Of a stretch of DNA of 64,000 bases, positions 7,941 to 15,396 are shown piece after piece. Source of the stretch: Streptomyces microflavus (GTDB lineage: Bacteria; Actinomycetota; Actinomycetes; Streptomycetales; Streptomycetaceae); contig NZ_BMUG01000017.1 in NCBI RefSeq assembly GCF_014650075.1, positions 62,001-126,000 on the forward strand, read 5' to 3'. Each line of letters begins with the position of its first letter. Within the stretch, counting starts at the first letter, position 1. The position numbers and the translations under genes were made by a program. The notes below the pieces were generated by a model. It ran no database searches and had not been told where the DNA came from. It saw only the letters and a list, made by a program, of their open reading frames with translations.

Positions 7941-8532
7941 GCTCCCCTTCGCCCTGGCCCCGGAAGGCCCCGACGGCCGCTGGACCCACGCCGATGGCAT
8001 CCTGACCGGCCGCGCGGGCCCCGGCCAGGACCTCTTCGTACCGCCGTCCGGTGAAGCCCTGGATTCGGCGACCGACGCGCCACGCCTGCTCGGCGCGGTG
8101 GGGGACAGCGACTTCCGCCTCCTCGCCCGCGTCCGCCCCGGCCTGGTCGCGGCGGGCGACGCCGGGGCGCTCCACCTCCACCTCGGGGACCGCGACTGGG
8201 CCAAGCTCTGCCTGGAGCACTCCTCGGGCCTGGCGACGATCTGCAGCGTCGTGACCCGGGGCCACTCCGACGACGCCAACGCGTTCGTGGTGGAGGAGGA
8301 CAGCTACTGGCTCCGGCTCAGCCGCACCGGCAACGTCTACGCCTTCCACGCCTCCGCCGACGGCGAGACCTGGACCTTCGTCCGCGTCTTCACCCTGGGC
8401 ACTGAAAAGGAACGCGCGGCCGCCCGCGTCGGCTTCCTGGTGCAGTCGCCGACCGGCGAGGGGTGCGGCGCGGTCTTCGACCGGATCGCGTTCGCGGCCG
8501 GGGGAGTGGAGGACCTGCGCGACGGGCGGTGA
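7921..8532 (+). CDS. DUF1349 domain protein (concanavalin-like fold)
   Basis: 203 residues, no signal peptide or membrane segment. The central and C-terminal parts (DRDWAKLCLEHS, SVVTRGHSDDANAFVV, WLRLSRTGNVYAFHASADGETW) are typical of DUF1349, a jelly-roll/laminin-G-like family often linked to carbohydrate metabolism. Opened by the third ATG of the 29-bp tandem repeat; the first unit would originally have coupled it directly to the aldehyde dehydrogenase stop. Probably co-transcribed with that gene. Function unknown; sugar binding or hydrolysis is the family guess. Confidence 0.82.
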   Translation: MTLHLDGLPFALAPEGPDGRWTHADGILTGRAGPGQDLFVPPSGEALDSATDAPRLLGAVGDSDFRLLARVRPGLVAAGDAGALHLHLGDRDWAKLCLEHSSGLATICSVVTRGHSDDANAFVVEEDSYWLRLSRTGNVYAFHASADGETWTFVRVFTLGTEKERAAARVGFLVQSPTGEGCGAVFDRIAFAAGGVEDLRDGR

Positions 8533-8657
8533 CGTACGGGAGCTGTCGAGGCAGGGCGCTGCCCGGGTTCCGAGAAGGCGTCGCGAGGACGGAACCGGTG
8601 GCGGGCGGACCACCCGTACGGGCCGTAGCCCGAACACGTGAAGATCGTTTCCAGGGC

Positions 8658-8930
8658 ATGAATCGTACGCGCCGTATCGCAGCGGCCATGCTGCTCGCCC
8701 TCGCCGGCCTCACCTACGCAGCCCCCGCGCAGGCTGCCGACCAGCCTCCGGCCTGCACTCAGGAGGGGTTCCACCCCCACCCGGACGACAAGGCCCGCTT
8801 CTACCGCTGTGTGGACTTCTCGGGCGAGGGCGAGGAGTTCACGCGCTTCGACTTCCAGTGCGGGCCCGGCACGCTCTACCACCCCGAGCTGGTGACGTGT
8901 GTCCACCCGTGGCAGATGCCTCCCTCCTGA
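8658..8930 (+). CDS. Small secreted chitin-binding (CBM14/peritrophin-A type) protein
   Basis: 90 residues. Sec signal peptide MNRTRRIAAAMLLALAGLTY ending in APAQA (cleavage after about residue 26). The mature part has four cysteines and the pattern C-x4-F-HPHPDDKARFYRC-x(15)-C-GPGTLYHPELVTC, matching the peritrophin-A chitin-binding module (family CBM14), in which disulfides frame an aromatic-rich glycan surface. No catalytic domain, so it would act as a secreted lectin or adhesin toward chitin or related glycans. Start ATG 8658 is the only one that gives a signal peptide. Followed by a strong hairpin at 9002-9042. Confidence 0.8.
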   Translation: MNRTRRIAAAMLLALAGLTYAAPAQAADQPPACTQEGFHPHPDDKARFYRCVDFSGEGEEFTRFDFQCGPGTLYHPELVTCVHPWQMPPS

Positions 8931-9001
8931 CGCGCCCGCTCCGGGCAGGAACCGGGGAACTTCGCGGATGCGTTCCTGACCGCCCCACGGGGGGCGGTGT
9001 C

Positions 9002-9042
9002 GCGCGCACGTCCAGCCGCCCGATGCGGCCGGACGTGCGCGC
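9002..9042 (+). terminator. Hairpin after CBM14 gene
   Basis: Perfect 12-bp inverted repeat: GCGCGCACGTCC (9002-9013) and GGACGTGCGCGC (9031-9042), 17-base loop. It lies 72 bases downstream of the CBM14 stop and is the likely terminator. Confidence 0.6.
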
Positions 9043-9100
9043 CTTCGTCGTTCCGGCTCCGGGAATCACCTGGTCAGGTTCGGTGTTCGACCGAGAGGTC

Positions 9101-9164
9101 CGTCCCTGTGGGGCGGCCCCCGTAACCCGTCCCTGCGGGGCGGCCTCCGCACCCGTCCGTGACC
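9101..9164 (+). repeat. 26/27-bp direct repeats in leader of frnE-like gene
   Basis: Units at 9101-9127 and 9128-9153 share CGTCCCTGYGGGGCGGCCYC, and a third partial unit (CGTCCGTGACC) begins at 9154. They sit 20-80 bases before the downstream start, so they are in the 5' leader or promoter. Purpose unknown. Confidence 0.65.
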
Positions 9165-9183
9165 CCTGGAGAGAAGAAGAGTC

Positions 9184-9900
9184 ATGCGCGTCGAGATCTG
9201 GTCCGATATCGCTTGTCCCTGGTGCTACATCGGCAAGGCCCGCTTCGAGAAGGGCCTCGCCGAGTTCGCCCACCGGGACGAGGTCGAGGTCGTGCACCGC
9301 TCCTTCGAGCTCGACCCCGGGCGGGCCAAGGGCCAGACCGAGCAGGTCATCGACATGCTGGCCACCAAGTACGGGCGGACCCGCGAGGAGGCCGCCTCGA
9401 TGGAGGCCAATGTCGCGGCCAACGCGCAGGCCGAGGGGCTCGGTTACCGCACCGAGGGCCGGGACCACGGCAACACCTTCGACATCCACCGGCTGCTGCA
9501 CCTGGCGAAGGCCCGCGGCCGCCAGGACGAGCTGCTGACCCTCGCCTACCGGGCCAACTTCGCCGAGGAGCGGTCCGTCTTCGACGACGACGTGCTGCTC
9601 GCCCTCGCCGTGGAGGCCGGGCTCGACGCCGACGAGGCGCGTGCGGTGCTCGCCGACCCCGAGGCGTACGCCGACGAGGTCCGGGCCGACGAGCGCGAGG
9701 CGTCCGAGCTGGGCGCCAACGCGGTGCCGTTCTTCGTGCTCGACCGGCGGTACGGGATCTCCGGGGGCCAGCCCTCCGAGGTCTTCGTCCAGGCGCTGGA
9801 GCAGGCCTGGAAGGACCGCCCGGTCACCACGCTGACCACCGTCGGCGGCGACGCGGCGGCCTGCGACACGGACGGGGCCTGCGAGGTGCCCAAGGGCTGA
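9184..9900 (+). CDS. DsbA-family oxidoreductase, FrnE-like
   Basis: 238 residues with thioredoxin fold interrupted by a helical insert. The active site CPWC (residues 11-14, in SDIACPWCYIGK) follows the first beta strand, and the cis-proline side appears in ELGANAVPFFVLDRRYGISGGQ. No signal peptide, so cytoplasmic, like Deinococcus FrnE. A second cysteine pair near the C terminus (ACDTDGAC, about 226-233) is typical of actinobacterial homologues and could serve as redox relay. Start ATG 9184 follows GAGAGAAGAAG. FrnE-like proteins act in oxidative protein folding or polyketide tailoring; there is no polyketide context here. Confidence 0.9.
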   Translation: MRVEIWSDIACPWCYIGKARFEKGLAEFAHRDEVEVVHRSFELDPGRAKGQTEQVIDMLATKYGRTREEAASMEANVAANAQAEGLGYRTEGRDHGNTFDIHRLLHLAKARGRQDELLTLAYRANFAEERSVFDDDVLLALAVEAGLDADEARAVLADPEAYADEVRADEREASELGANAVPFFVLDRRYGISGGQPSEVFVQALEQAWKDRPVTTLTTVGGDAAACDTDGACEVPKG

Positions 9901-9946
9901 GCGCTCGTATAAGAAAGCCTTGGGTGTCCCCCGCGAATTCTGGCAA

Positions 9947-9975
9947 TTGACTATGAGACACGGGGGCTCCAGGCT
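9947..9975 (+). promoter_or_regulatory. Sigma-70-type promoter of a leaderless gene
   Basis: TTGACT (9947-9952), 17-base spacer, CAGGCT (9970-9975), then six bases to ATG 9982. Spacing implies transcription starts at or next to the start codon and explains why no Shine-Dalgarno sequence is seen. Confidence 0.55.
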
Positions 9976-9981
9976 GGGCGC

Positions 9982-11043
9982 ATGACGATCTCTCCGCTCA
10001 GCCAGGCGGCCGCCGCCGAGTTCGCGCCCGAGGTCACGTACCTCAACACCTCCAGCTGGGGGCTGCTGCCCCGCCGGACCATCGCCGCCGTCAAGGCCCT
10101 CGCCGACGAGAACGCCGCCGGCCGCCGGATCGGCGCGGGCAGCTTCGACGCGGTGGAGGCGGCCCGGGTCGGCTTCGCCCGGCTCGCCGGGGTCCGGCCG
10201 GACCGGGTCGCCACCGGCAGCTCCGTCACCGTCCATGTCGGGCTGATCGCCGCCTCACTCCCGGCGGGGGCCGAAGTCCTGGCGCCCGAGGGTGAGTTCA
10301 CCTCCGTCGTCAGTCCGTTCGCGCTCCGCGGCGACCTGCGCATGCGGTACGTGCCGCTCGCCGGCCTCGCCGAAGCCGTACGGCCCACCACCGCGCTCGT
10401 CGCCTTCTCCTCGGTCCAGTCCGCCGACGGCCGGGTCGCCGACCTCGCCGCCGTCCGCGCTGCCGCCGCCGCACACGGCGCCCGGACCCTCCTGGACGCC
10501 ACCCAGTCGGCGGGCTGGTTCCCGCTGGACGCCGGGGCGTACGACTACACCGTCACCGGCGGCTTCAAGTTTCTGCTCTGCCCCCGGGGTACGTCGTTCC
10601 TCACCGTGACCGAGGAGGCGCAGGCCACCCTGCCGAACCTCTTCGCGGGCTGGGTCGCCGCCGGTGCGCCTTGGACCAGCAACTACGGTGCGCTGGAGCG
10701 CGTCGCCCCCGGCGCCCGGGGGTTCGACGAGCCGCCGGCCTTCCTCTCGTACCACGGGGCCGAACACTCCCTCGCGCTGCTCGGGGAGATCGGCACCGAG
10801 GCCCTGTACACCCACGCCACCTCCCTCGCCGCCCGGCTGCGCTCGGGGCTGACGGAGCTGGGGCACACGGTGGTTCCGGGGGAGTCGGCGATCGTCTCCG
10901 TGCCGGGGCTCGACGGCCGCGAACCTGAGCTCGCGAAGGCCGGGATCGCGGTCTCGACGCCCGCCGGGAACCTCCGGATCTCCTGCCACCTCTACAACAC
11001 CGAGGTGGATGTCGACCGGGTGCTGGACGTGCTGGCCGCGTAA
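9982..11043 (+). CDS. Class V aminotransferase (PLP-dependent)
   Basis: 353 residues, fold-type I PLP enzyme of the aminotransferase V/cysteine desulfurase superfamily. Asp172 (LLDATQSAGWF) would bind the pyridine nitrogen and Lys196 (TVTGGFKFLLCPRG) forms the Schiff base. It lacks the conserved loop cysteine of cysteine desulfurases, so it is more likely an aminotransferase, epimerase or lyase (isopenicillin-N-epimerase-like). Translation is probably leaderless. Flanked by a MarR gene in convergent orientation; no pathway context. Confidence 0.85.
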   Translation: MTISPLSQAAAAEFAPEVTYLNTSSWGLLPRRTIAAVKALADENAAGRRIGAGSFDAVEAARVGFARLAGVRPDRVATGSSVTVHVGLIAASLPAGAEVLAPEGEFTSVVSPFALRGDLRMRYVPLAGLAEAVRPTTALVAFSSVQSADGRVADLAAVRAAAAAHGARTLLDATQSAGWFPLDAGAYDYTVTGGFKFLLCPRGTSFLTVTEEAQATLPNLFAGWVAAGAPWTSNYGALERVAPGARGFDEPPAFLSYHGAEHSLALLGEIGTEALYTHATSLAARLRSGLTELGHTVVPGESAIVSVPGLDGREPELAKAGIAVSTPAGNLRISCHLYNTEVDVDRVLDVLAA

Positions 11044-11117
11044 GCCACACGTACCGGGACCACCGGGACCACCGGGACCGTAACCGCACGTACCGGCCGC
11101 TCGGGGCCGAGAGCCCC

Positions 11118-11624
11118 TCAGCCCCGTTCCGGGCACCCCTCCGTCTCCTGGCAGAGGTTCGCCTCCACCTTCGCCAGCAGCCGCGTCAGCTCCGTACGCT
11201 CATCGCTCTCCAGCCCGGCGAGCGTGTGCTCCTCCAGGCTGCCCCACGCGTCCCGCACCGCCGTGTGCAGCTCGCAGCTCCGGTCCGTCGCCTCGACCAG
11301 CACGGCCCGCCGGTCGTCCGGGTCGGGGCGGCGGCGTACATGACCGGTCTGTTCGAGGCGCTGGAGCATCTTGGTGACCGTGGACGGGTCCAGGTCCAGG
11401 GTCCTGATCAGCTCCGACTGGCGGACCGGCCCCGCGTCCCACAGATGCATCATCAGGAGCTCCTGCCCCGGGTAGAGCCCCAGCCCCTTGAGGAGCTTCC
11501 CCGCCGCGATCCGGTGCAGCCGGGCGACGCGCGAGACGGCATGGCTCACGGGCCCGCTGAGCGCTGCTCCGGGCAGCGCGTCGGTACAGGCGGCTTCCGC
11601 GGTGGTGGCGTTGCCGGTGTTCAT
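11118..11624 (-). CDS. MarR-family transcriptional regulator
   Basis: 168 residues. A central winged helix (about 55-125) includes VRQSELIRTLDLDPSTVTKMLQRLEQTGHVRRRPDPDDRRAVLV, the MarR recognition helix and wing with the D-x-R-D-x-R-type tip. A Cys at the C terminus (LCQETEGC) and near the N terminus could be redox-sensing, but this is speculative. Divergent from the Old-Yellow-Enzyme gene; three similar dyads in the gap are the expected operators. A MarR-OYE pair is a common electrophile/quinone-response module. Confidence 0.92.
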   Translation of the reverse strand: MNTGNATTAEAACTDALPGAALSGPVSHAVSRVARLHRIAAGKLLKGLGLYPGQELLMMHLWDAGPVRQSELIRTLDLDPSTVTKMLQRLEQTGHVRRRPDPDDRRAVLVEATDRSCELHTAVRDAWGSLEEHTLAGLESDERTELTRLLAKVEANLCQETEGCPERG

Positions 11625-11694
11625 GGCGGGGCTCCTCGGTGCTGCTCCGGGTGGGGCTTCGATGATGCCCGGCGGCTCTTGCCCACACTTTACC

Positions 11695-11766
11695 TTGGTC
11701 GGCCAAGTAATGAGCTACAGTGACGCCAGCGCCAATGATTGGCCGACCACATACTTTGTCGGCCGG
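11695..11766. promoter_or_regulatory. Three MarR operator-like sites
   Basis: TTGGTCGGCCAA at 11695-11706, TTGGCCGACCAC at 11739-11750 and TTTGTCGGCCGG at 11755-11766. Site 2 is the first in inverted orientation; all fit an imperfect palindrome TTGGYCGRCCAA. They occupy the 180-base gap between the divergent marR and OYE genes, consistent with autorepression and control of the reductase. Confidence 0.65.
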
Positions 11767-11804
11767 TCCCGTACGCCTTGCCCCATATTCTTTGGAGAGC
11801 CCGC

Positions 11805-12875
11805 ATGACCACCGCTTTCGACCCGATCGACCTGTCCGGCACCCCGCTGGCCAACCGCATCGTGATGGCCCCGATGACCCGGAGCCGGGCGGGCGATGGC
11901 GGTACGGCCACCGAGCTCACGGCCGCCTACTACGCCCAGCGCGCCTCGGCCGGGCTCGTCATCACCGAAGGCATCCAGCCCTCCGTCGTGGGCCAGGGCT
12001 ACCCCTTCACCCCCGGGCTGCACAGCCCCGAGCAGGTCGCCTCCTGGCGCAAGGTCACCGACGCGGTGCACGCCGAGGGCGGCCGGATCTTCGCCCAGAT
12101 CATGCACGCGGGCCGCATCGGCCACCCGGTCCTGCTGCCCGAGGGCCTGACCCCGGTCAGCGCTTCCCCGGTCAGGGCCGCGGGCCAGATCTACACCCAC
12201 GAGGGACCCAAGGACTTCGTCGAGCCGCGCGAGCTGACCGACGACGAGATCCGGCAGACCATCGCCGACTTCGCCGCCGCCGCCCGCAACGCCATCGACG
12301 CCGGGTTCGACGGCGTGGAGCTGCACGGCGCCAACGGCTACCTCATCCACCAGTTCCTCGCGCCCAACACCAACCTGCGCACCGACGAGTGGGGCGGCTC
12401 GGAGGCGGCGCGCATCCGGTTCGCCGTGGAGGTCGTCAAGGCGGTCGCGGCCGAGATCGGCGCCGCCCGCACCGGGCTGCGCATCTCGCCCTCGAACCCG
12501 TACAACGACATCGACGAGCCCGCCCCGGACGCCGTCTACACCGCGCTGGCCCAGGAGATCGAGCCGCTCGGCCTCGCCTATCTGCACATCCTGGAGGACG
12601 CCCCGATCCGCGAGCTGACCCTCGCGCTGCGGAAGGTGTTCACCGGCACCGTCCTGATCAACGTGCACTCCGACGGGCCGACCGGGCCGGACGACCACAC
12701 CGTCATCGACGACGGGATCGCCGACCTGATCTCGTACGGCGTGCTCTTCCTCGCCAACCCCGACCTCCCCGCCCGGCTCAGGGCCGGGGGCCCCTTCAAC
12801 ACCCCCGACCCGTCGTCCTTCTTCGGCGGCGACGCCAAGGGCTACACCGACTACCCGGCGCTCGACGCCGTCTGA
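11805..12875 (+). CDS. Old-Yellow-Enzyme family alkene reductase
   Basis: 356 residues. FMN-dependent NAD(P)H:flavin oxidoreductase that reduces activated C=C bonds or nitro esters. Family marks: NRIVMAPMTRSRAGDGG near residues 17-33, IFAQIMHAGRIGHP, the substrate-binding H-x2-N pair in VELHGANGYLIHQFL, and TDEWGGS. Start ATG 11805 has GGAGAG at 11794-11799. Controlled most likely by the divergent MarR protein. The last 25 bases overlap the convergent VOC gene. Confidence 0.94.
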   Translation: MTTAFDPIDLSGTPLANRIVMAPMTRSRAGDGGTATELTAAYYAQRASAGLVITEGIQPSVVGQGYPFTPGLHSPEQVASWRKVTDAVHAEGGRIFAQIMHAGRIGHPVLLPEGLTPVSASPVRAAGQIYTHEGPKDFVEPRELTDDEIRQTIADFAAAARNAIDAGFDGVELHGANGYLIHQFLAPNTNLRTDEWGGSEAARIRFAVEVVKAVAAEIGAARTGLRISPSNPYNDIDEPAPDAVYTALAQEIEPLGLAYLHILEDAPIRELTLALRKVFTGTVLINVHSDGPTGPDDHTVIDDGIADLISYGVLFLANPDLPARLRAGGPFNTPDPSSFFGGDAKGYTDYPALDAV

Positions 12876-13885
12876 TCCTCCACCGGCCGCCCGTCCCACC
12901 GCCACGACGTGCGGCGCGGGTGGTCCGGCAGTGCGGTGCGGCCGGTGGCCCAGAGCAGAACGGTCCACCGGTCGCCGCCCGCCGGGGCGTCGGGGAAGAG
13001 CCGGGCCAGCACCCGGTCGCAGAGCGCGCCGGGCGGCGTCCACTCCAGCCCGAGGCCCTCGGCGAGGTCATGGGTGTGCACCAGGGTCTCCAGCACGCCC
13101 ATCGCGGCGAAGCCCTCCGGGTCGGAGATGCCGAACCCGTGGTACGAGCGGACCCCGGGCGGTGTCGTCCGGGCCATCGAGGCCAGCAGCGCACCGCTCG
13201 CCTCCAGGGTCGCCAGCAGCCCGGCTGGTCCGGCAGCGCGGTCGGCGAAGACCGCGTTGTGGGGCCCGCCCTGCCTCTCGGGCGCCCACCGGTAGGGGAC
13301 CTCGCCGTCCAGCGGAGGCGTACGCGGGCCCAACTGGACGGCGTACGCGAACAGGTCGTCGCTCAGGTGCTCGACGGTCTCCCAGCAGGTCCACTCCAGG
13401 GTCCCGGCGGGCGCGTCCCAGCGGTCCTCCGGGGCTCCGGCCAGCACATCCGCCGCGAGCCCGACCGCGCGGGTCACATCGTCGGCGGTCACCGGCAGCC
13501 GGGTCCCGGTCAGCGCGGCCCGCTCGGCGGCGGAGCACTCCACACAGAACTCGTTGCCCTCGGGGTCCGCCAGGGTCGCCCAGCCCCGCCCGTTCGGCTT
13601 CCGGTGGTCGCCCACCAGGGTCGCGCCGAGTGCGAGCAGCCGCTCCACCTCCTCGTCCCGGGTGCGGTCCTGCGGCTGGACATCGAGGTGGACCCGGTTC
13701 TTGGCCGTCTTCGGGTCGGGCCCCTGGACGAAGAGGATCGCCGCGCCGGGCGTTTCGAGCAGGGCTTCCGGATCGCCGGGGAAGTCGTCGTCGGCGAGCG
13801 GGGCGCCGAGCACCTGGGACCAGAAGCTGCCGAGCGCGTGGGCGTCGGCGCAGTCGACGGTGATGTGACGTACGTGGGAGGTCAT
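12851..13885 (-). CDS. VOC-domain / maleylpyruvate-isomerase-like (DinB-type) fusion protein
   Basis: 344 residues. Residues 1-115 form a vicinal-oxygen-chelate (glyoxalase-like) module: HVRHITVDCADAHALGSFWSQVLG and WATLADPEGNEFCV. Residues 125-340 resemble the four-helix DinB/mycothiol-dependent maleylpyruvate isomerase N-terminal domain, with WTCWETVEHLSDDLFAYA and VHTHDLAEGLGL carrying candidate metal-binding His residues. ATG 13885 preferred over GTG 13894 because GGAGAG is correctly spaced from it. Possible mycothiol-linked detoxification enzyme; substrate unknown. Its 3' end overlaps the convergent reductase gene by 25 bp. Confidence 0.75.
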   Translation of the reverse strand: MTSHVRHITVDCADAHALGSFWSQVLGAPLADDDFPGDPEALLETPGAAILFVQGPDPKTAKNRVHLDVQPQDRTRDEEVERLLALGATLVGDHRKPNGRGWATLADPEGNEFCVECSAAERAALTGTRLPVTADDVTRAVGLAADVLAGAPEDRWDAPAGTLEWTCWETVEHLSDDLFAYAVQLGPRTPPLDGEVPYRWAPERQGGPHNAVFADRAAGPAGLLATLEASGALLASMARTTPPGVRSYHGFGISDPEGFAAMGVLETLVHTHDLAEGLGLEWTPPGALCDRVLARLFPDAPAGGDRWTVLLWATGRTALPDHPRRTSWRWDGRPVEDQTASSAG

Positions 13886-13958
13886 GGCCGCCACCCTCTC
13901 CGGTGGCGGGTCCCGGGTCCAGCGAGTTACGCGACGGGGGGCCGTCGAGATACACGGC

Positions 13959-13990
13959 GGGGCCCGGGACGGCGTACCGTCCCGGGCCCC
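13959..13990. terminator. Terminator of the ectoine operon
   Basis: Perfect 14-bp stem GGGGCCCGGGACGG (13959-13972) with 13977-13990 and a 4-base loop, 27 bases beyond the ectD stop. Confidence 0.8.
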
Positions 13991-14017
13991 TCAATACCTG
14001 TGTGCCTGCGCCTGCCG

Positions 14018-14911
14018 TTACTTCACCGGGGTGAAGTCCCGCGCCCCGATGAACTCGGGGCGGCGGATCGGCGCCGCGAACGGCTCCTGCGCCGCGTTCT
14101 CCACGCTGTTGAAGACGATGAAGACGTTGGAGCGCGCGTACGGGGTGATGTTGTCGCCCGATCCGTGCATGGCGTTGCAGTCGAACCAGGTCGCCGAACC
14201 GGCCTTGCCCGTGAAGAGCTTGATGCCGTGGCGGTCGGCCATCTTCGTCAGCGCCTCGTCGGACGGGGTGCCGGCGTCCTGCATCTGCAGCGACTTCTTG
14301 TAGTTGTCCTTCGGCGTCTCGCCCGCACAGCCGAGGAACGACTTGTGCGAACCGGGCATGATCATCAGCCCGCCGTTGGTGTCGAAGTTCTCGGTGAGCG
14401 CGATCGACACGGAGACGGTCCGCATGTTCGGCAGACCGTCCTCGGCGTGCCACGTCTCGAAGTCCGAGTGCCAGTAGAAGCCCGTGGCCCCGAAGCCCGG
14501 CTTCACATTGATACGGGACTGGTGGACGTACACGTCCGAGCCGAGGATCTGGCGGGCCCGGCCCACCACCCGCTCGTCGCGGACCAGCGCGGCGAAGACC
14601 TCGCTGAGCTTGTGGACCTCGAAGACGGAACGCACGTTCTGCGACTGCTTCTCGATGATCGAGCGCTCGTCGGCGCGGACCGCCGGGTCGGAGACCAGCC
14701 GGTTCAGCTCGGCCTCGTGGACGGCGACCTCGTCCGGGGTGATCAGCTGGTCGACGGTGAGAAAGCCGTCGTGCTCGTATCCCTGGAGATCCTTGGCGGC
14801 GATCGGGCCCGGCGCGCCCGGCGCGGACCAGATGACCGGGTCCTGGCGGGGAGTGGTCATCTCGGCGGCGCCGCGCGAGGGGTACAGATCGGCGCGTACT
14901 TCGGTGGTCAT
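14018..14911 (-). CDS. ectD: Ectoine hydroxylase
   Basis: 297 residues, Fe(II)/2-oxoglutarate dioxygenase that converts ectoine to 5-hydroxyectoine. The iron-binding triad is visible: His148 and Asp150 in FYWHSDFETWH and the distal His249 in FDCNAMHGSGDN; the signature FYWHSDFETWHxEDGLPxMR is diagnostic for EctD. ATG 14911 lies 5 bases after the ectC stop, so it is the last gene of the operon. Presence of ectD predicts that the organism accumulates hydroxyectoine under heat or salt. Confidence 0.97.
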   Translation of the reverse strand: MTTEVRADLYPSRGAAEMTTPRQDPVIWSAPGAPGPIAAKDLQGYEHDGFLTVDQLITPDEVAVHEAELNRLVSDPAVRADERSIIEKQSQNVRSVFEVHKLSEVFAALVRDERVVGRARQILGSDVYVHQSRINVKPGFGATGFYWHSDFETWHAEDGLPNMRTVSVSIALTENFDTNGGLMIMPGSHKSFLGCAGETPKDNYKKSLQMQDAGTPSDEALTKMADRHGIKLFTGKAGSATWFDCNAMHGSGDNITPYARSNVFIVFNSVENAAQEPFAAPIRRPEFIGARDFTPVK

Positions 14912-14916
14912 ACGGT

Positions 14917-15315
14917 TCAGGCCTCCTCGGTCAGCAGTGGGTAGACACCGTTCTCGTCATGGTCCTCCCGTCCGGTGACGGGAGGGTTGAAGACGCACAC
15001 GCAGCGGAAGTCGGTCTTGGGCCGCAGGGTGTGGCGCTCGTGCCCGTCCAGCAGGTACATCGTGCCCGGGGAGATCCAGTGGGTCTCGCCGGTCTCGTCG
15101 TTGGTGAGCTCGGCCTCGCCCTCGGTGCACAGGACCGCCTCGATGTGGTTCGCGTACCACATGGAGGTCTCGGTGCCCGCGTAGAGCACGGTCTCGTGGA
15201 GCGAGAAGCCCACCTTCTCCTTGGCGAGCACGATGCGCTTGCTCTCCCAGGTGCCGGACGCTGACTTCACATGCCGGTCGGTGTTCTCGATGTCACTGAA
15301 CGATCGGACGATCAC
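14917..15315 (-). CDS. ectC: Ectoine synthase
   Basis: 132 residues, cupin fold. Cyclises N-gamma-acetyl-L-2,4-diaminobutyrate to ectoine with loss of water. Cupin residues are seen in WYANHIEAVLCTEGEAEL and the strongly conserved YLLDGHERHTLR. GTG start at 15315. Separated from ectB by 81 bases that hold a 9-bp hairpin (15344-15352 with 15357-15365), possibly an RNA processing or attenuation element. Full family length. Confidence 0.97.
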   Translation of the reverse strand: MIVRSFSDIENTDRHVKSASGTWESKRIVLAKEKVGFSLHETVLYAGTETSMWYANHIEAVLCTEGEAELTNDETGETHWISPGTMYLLDGHERHTLRPKTDFRCVCVFNPPVTGREDHDENGVYPLLTEEA

Positions 15316-15396
15316 GGTGAGCGGTGCCTTTCTCTGGTGCTCCGCCCGGGCCTCGCGGCCCGGGCTTCTCTTCTCGCCTGCCCCGGCAGCGCCGGG

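Noticed and set aside
11053..11078. CCGGGACCA repeated three times after the aminotransferase gene
   Set aside because: Short GC-rich simple repeat; nothing suggests function.
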